Assembly: GCA_030598885.1 (NCBI GenBank)
Contig: JAUVOZ010000114.1
Coordinates: forward strand, 1 to 6,588
DNA from: Anaerolineae bacterium
GTDB taxonomy: Bacteria; Chloroflexota; Anaerolineae; Anaerolineales; E44-bin32
DNA: 6,588 nt
Reading direction: 5' to 3'
This document shows, piece after piece, positions 4,960-6,588 of the stretch; the stretch's first letter is position 1; each line of letters opens with the position of its first letter. The notes below the pieces were generated by a model that was given only the letters and a program-made list of their open reading frames with translations, did no database searches and had not been told where the DNA came from. A program made the position numbers and the translations under genes.

Positions 4960-6588
4960 ACCGCGACCGTTGCAGCAGGAGGTCTTGAATTACACTGGAA
5001 GAAAGATGGGGGTCTCTGCTGTACCTGGGAGTGGTAAGACCCAAACACTCTCATACTTGGTGGCCGAGTTGATCGTTCGCGGGGTTATCGGACCTGATCA
5101 GGAGGTACTAGTGGTCACGTTGGTCAACTCTGCAGTGGATAATTTCTCACACCGGGTAGCCAGTTTCATCCAGCAGCGGGGTCTGGTGCCGAGGATTGGC
5201 TATCGGGTACGGACGCTACATGGATTAGCCCACGACATCGTGCGCGAGCGACCTGCATTGGCTGGATTATCCGATGGATTCCAGATCATCGATGAGCGGG
5301 CAGCGGAGCAGATCCTTCTGGGGGCGACTGCTGCCTGGTTGAGTGGCAACCAGCATGTGATCGACGAATTCCTCGCTCCTGAAATTGAGGGGTTAAGTGG
5401 TCAACGCATACGTCGGAGAGAGTGGCCCGATTTGATTAAAGGGCTGGTGAGAGACTTGATCAGGCAGGCGAAAGACATACAGATTTCGCCTAGTGAGCTT
5501 CACCTCAAACTCGATGAATTTAACGCCGCAATCCCATTGCTTGATATGGCATGTGCAATCTATGCTGACTATCAGCGTGCGCTTACCTACCGCGGTGCAG
5601 TCGATTTCGACGATCTGATTGGCAAAGCCCTCCAGGCGCTTCAATCGGATCCGGATTACTTGGCCCGGCTTCGCCATCGCTGGCCTTTCATCCTTGAAGA
5701 TGAGGCTCAGGATAGCAGCCGTTTGCAGGAGGAAATCCTGAGATTACTATCGGGTCCGGAAGGAAATTGGGTGCGAGTTGGTGACCCGAATCAGGCTATT
5801 TTCGAGACCTTCACCACAGCCAGTCCCCAGTTTATGCGGGATTTCTTGCAGGAATCCGATGTCGTTGCCCGTGAATTACCGAATTCAGGTCGTTCAACTG
5901 AGAGCATCATCAAGTTGGCGAATGAATTGATCAACTGGACCCAGAATGAACATCCGTTGCCTTCAGTACGAAGTGCGTTATCTGTGCCGTATATTTTACC
6001 CACTCCTCCCGGTGACCCTCAGCCCAATCCGTTTGACTCCCCGGAGGGAATTCACCTAATTGACCTGATGTATACACCCCAGGAAGAGGTCCAGGCAGTT
6101 GCTACCTCAATCGAAAAATGGCTGCCGGACCATCTTGATAAGACAGTCGCCGTTCTGGTACCTACCAACCACCGTGGTTTTCAGTTGGTCAACGAACTTA
6201 AGCTCCGAAATATTCCGATTGTGGAAATCCTGCGTAGCACGCGTCCCACACGCGAGGTCGCTGGAGCATTGACCTTGGTCCTCAGATACCTATCCGAGCC
6301 TACGTCACCCCGCCAGCTGGGGAAAATCTATCAAGTGTGGCGCCGGGAGGAGCGTGCTGATGAGGCTTCAAATGTGCGCCTAACCCGCGGTTTTAATCTG
6401 CTTCGAAAATGCCGTTGGGTAGAAGGTTACCTTTGGCCAAGACCTGATCGTGACTGGTTGACAAATCTACAGCATGAATTAAAGGATCCTGAACTTATCG
6501 GTCAGCTGCATGACTTCCGGTCCGTGGTTCAGCGTTGGCAAAAGGCTATGCCGTTGCCGATTGATCAGCTCATTCTCACCCTGGCTCA
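4952..6588 (+). CDS. UvrD/PcrA-like SF1 ATP-dependent DNA helicase, C-terminally cut by the window
   Basis: The frame stays open to the right edge, with 545 complete codons from GTG 4952. Numbered from there: a Q-motif region PRPLQQEVL (4-12), Walker A AVPGSGKT (23-30), motif Ia-like VVTLVNSAVDNFSHRV (54-69), RTLHGLAHDIV (87-97), VDFDDLI (217-223), motif II ILEDEAQDS (247-255), motif III VGDPNQAIFETF (276-287) and a motif IV-like ELPNSGRST (308-316). A 2A-type domain then begins (TVAVLVPTN). All ATP-hydrolysis residues of domain 1A are present, so it should be a DNA translocase or helicase. Motifs V-VI and any nuclease domain lie outside the window. The FRGA of motif III is replaced by FTTA. 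GTG 4952 is chosen because GAGGGAG precedes it and the overlap with the upstream gene falls to 8 bp; ATG 4937 (adding MREWK, 23-bp overlap) is the alternative. Overlap with the degraded SF1 homologue implies co-translation and probable complex formation. Confidence 0.9.
   Translation, partial: MFKPRPLQQEVLNYTGRKMGVSAVPGSGKTQTLSYLVAELIVRGVIGPDQEVLVVTLVNSAVDNFSHRVASFIQQRGLVPRIGYRVRTLHGLAHDIVRERPALAGLSDGFQIIDERAAEQILLGATAAWLSGNQHVIDEFLAPEIEGLSGQRIRRREWPDLIKGLVRDLIRQAKDIQISPSELHLKLDEFNAAIPLLDMACAIYADYQRALTYRGAVDFDDLIGKALQALQSDPDYLARLRHRWPFILEDEAQDSSRLQEEILRLLSGPEGNWVRVGDPNQAIFETFTTASPQFMRDFLQESDVVARELPNSGRSTESIIKLANELINWTQNEHPLPSVRSALSVPYILPTPPGDPQPNPFDSPEGIHLIDLMYTPQEEVQAVATSIEKWLPDHLDKTVAVLVPTNHRGFQLVNELKLRNIPIVEILRSTRPTREVAGALTLVLRYLSEPTSPRQLGKIYQVWRREERADEASNVRLTRGFNLLRKCRWVEGYLWPRPDRDWLTNLQHELKDPELIGQLHDFRSVVQRWQKAMPLPIDQLILTLA

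Noticed and set aside
4778..5044. Minus-strand frame across the junction of the two helicase genes, and similar ones at 5393-5677 and 5791-6003
   Set aside because: They lie opposite helicase motifs conserved in the plus frame and have no domain of their own.

Overview
The window comes from a bacterial chromosome of roughly even base composition. It holds two housekeeping translation genes on the minus strand (rpsT and argS), the first 73 codons of a DNA methyltransferase gene further along the same strand, and a divergent plus-strand pair of UvrD-like superfamily 1 (SF1) helicase genes. The second helicase gene runs off the right edge. No tRNA, rRNA, transposon or CRISPR array is visible. 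The style of the ArgRS and of the helicase pair suggests a Chloroflexota-like or cyanobacteria-like lineage, but this rests on general resemblance only and is tentative.

Layout. Minus strand, in transcription order: a promoter with a palindrome in its spacer (2616-2644), rpsT with a TTG start (2579-2307), a 10-bp GC-rich hairpin (2271-2246), an extended -10 promoter for argS (2222-2214), argS (2190-388), a 168-bp gap with no convincing terminator, and the start of a Mod-like DNA methyltransferase (219-1, cut by the window edge). Plus strand: an intergenic region with a TA-rich tract, a 12-codon leader ORF (2810-2848) whose stop overlaps the next start as ATGA, a 704-residue SF1 helicase-like protein (2845-4959), and an overlapping second SF1 helicase (4952 or 4937 onward, open at 6588). 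There is no gene-free stretch above 300 bases. The largest gap, 2580-2844, holds the divergent promoters and the leader ORF.

How the genes may work together. rpsT and argS serve the ribosome and tRNA charging and look independently promoted. The plus-strand pair is the most interesting part. The upstream protein keeps a good Walker A motif but has a broken DExQD-type motif II and lacks the motif III glutamine. The downstream protein has an intact Walker A, EDEAQD and GDxNQ. Overlapping genes for one motor-competent and one degraded SF1 subunit recall the logic of AddAB and RecBCD, where inactivated helicase folds act as scaffold or recognition subunits. A heterodimeric DNA repair, recombination or defence machine is a reasonable inference, but no nuclease domain is visible here and the role is not known from this window. 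The methyltransferase is separated from the pair by housekeeping genes and is divergently oriented, so a functional link is unsupported.
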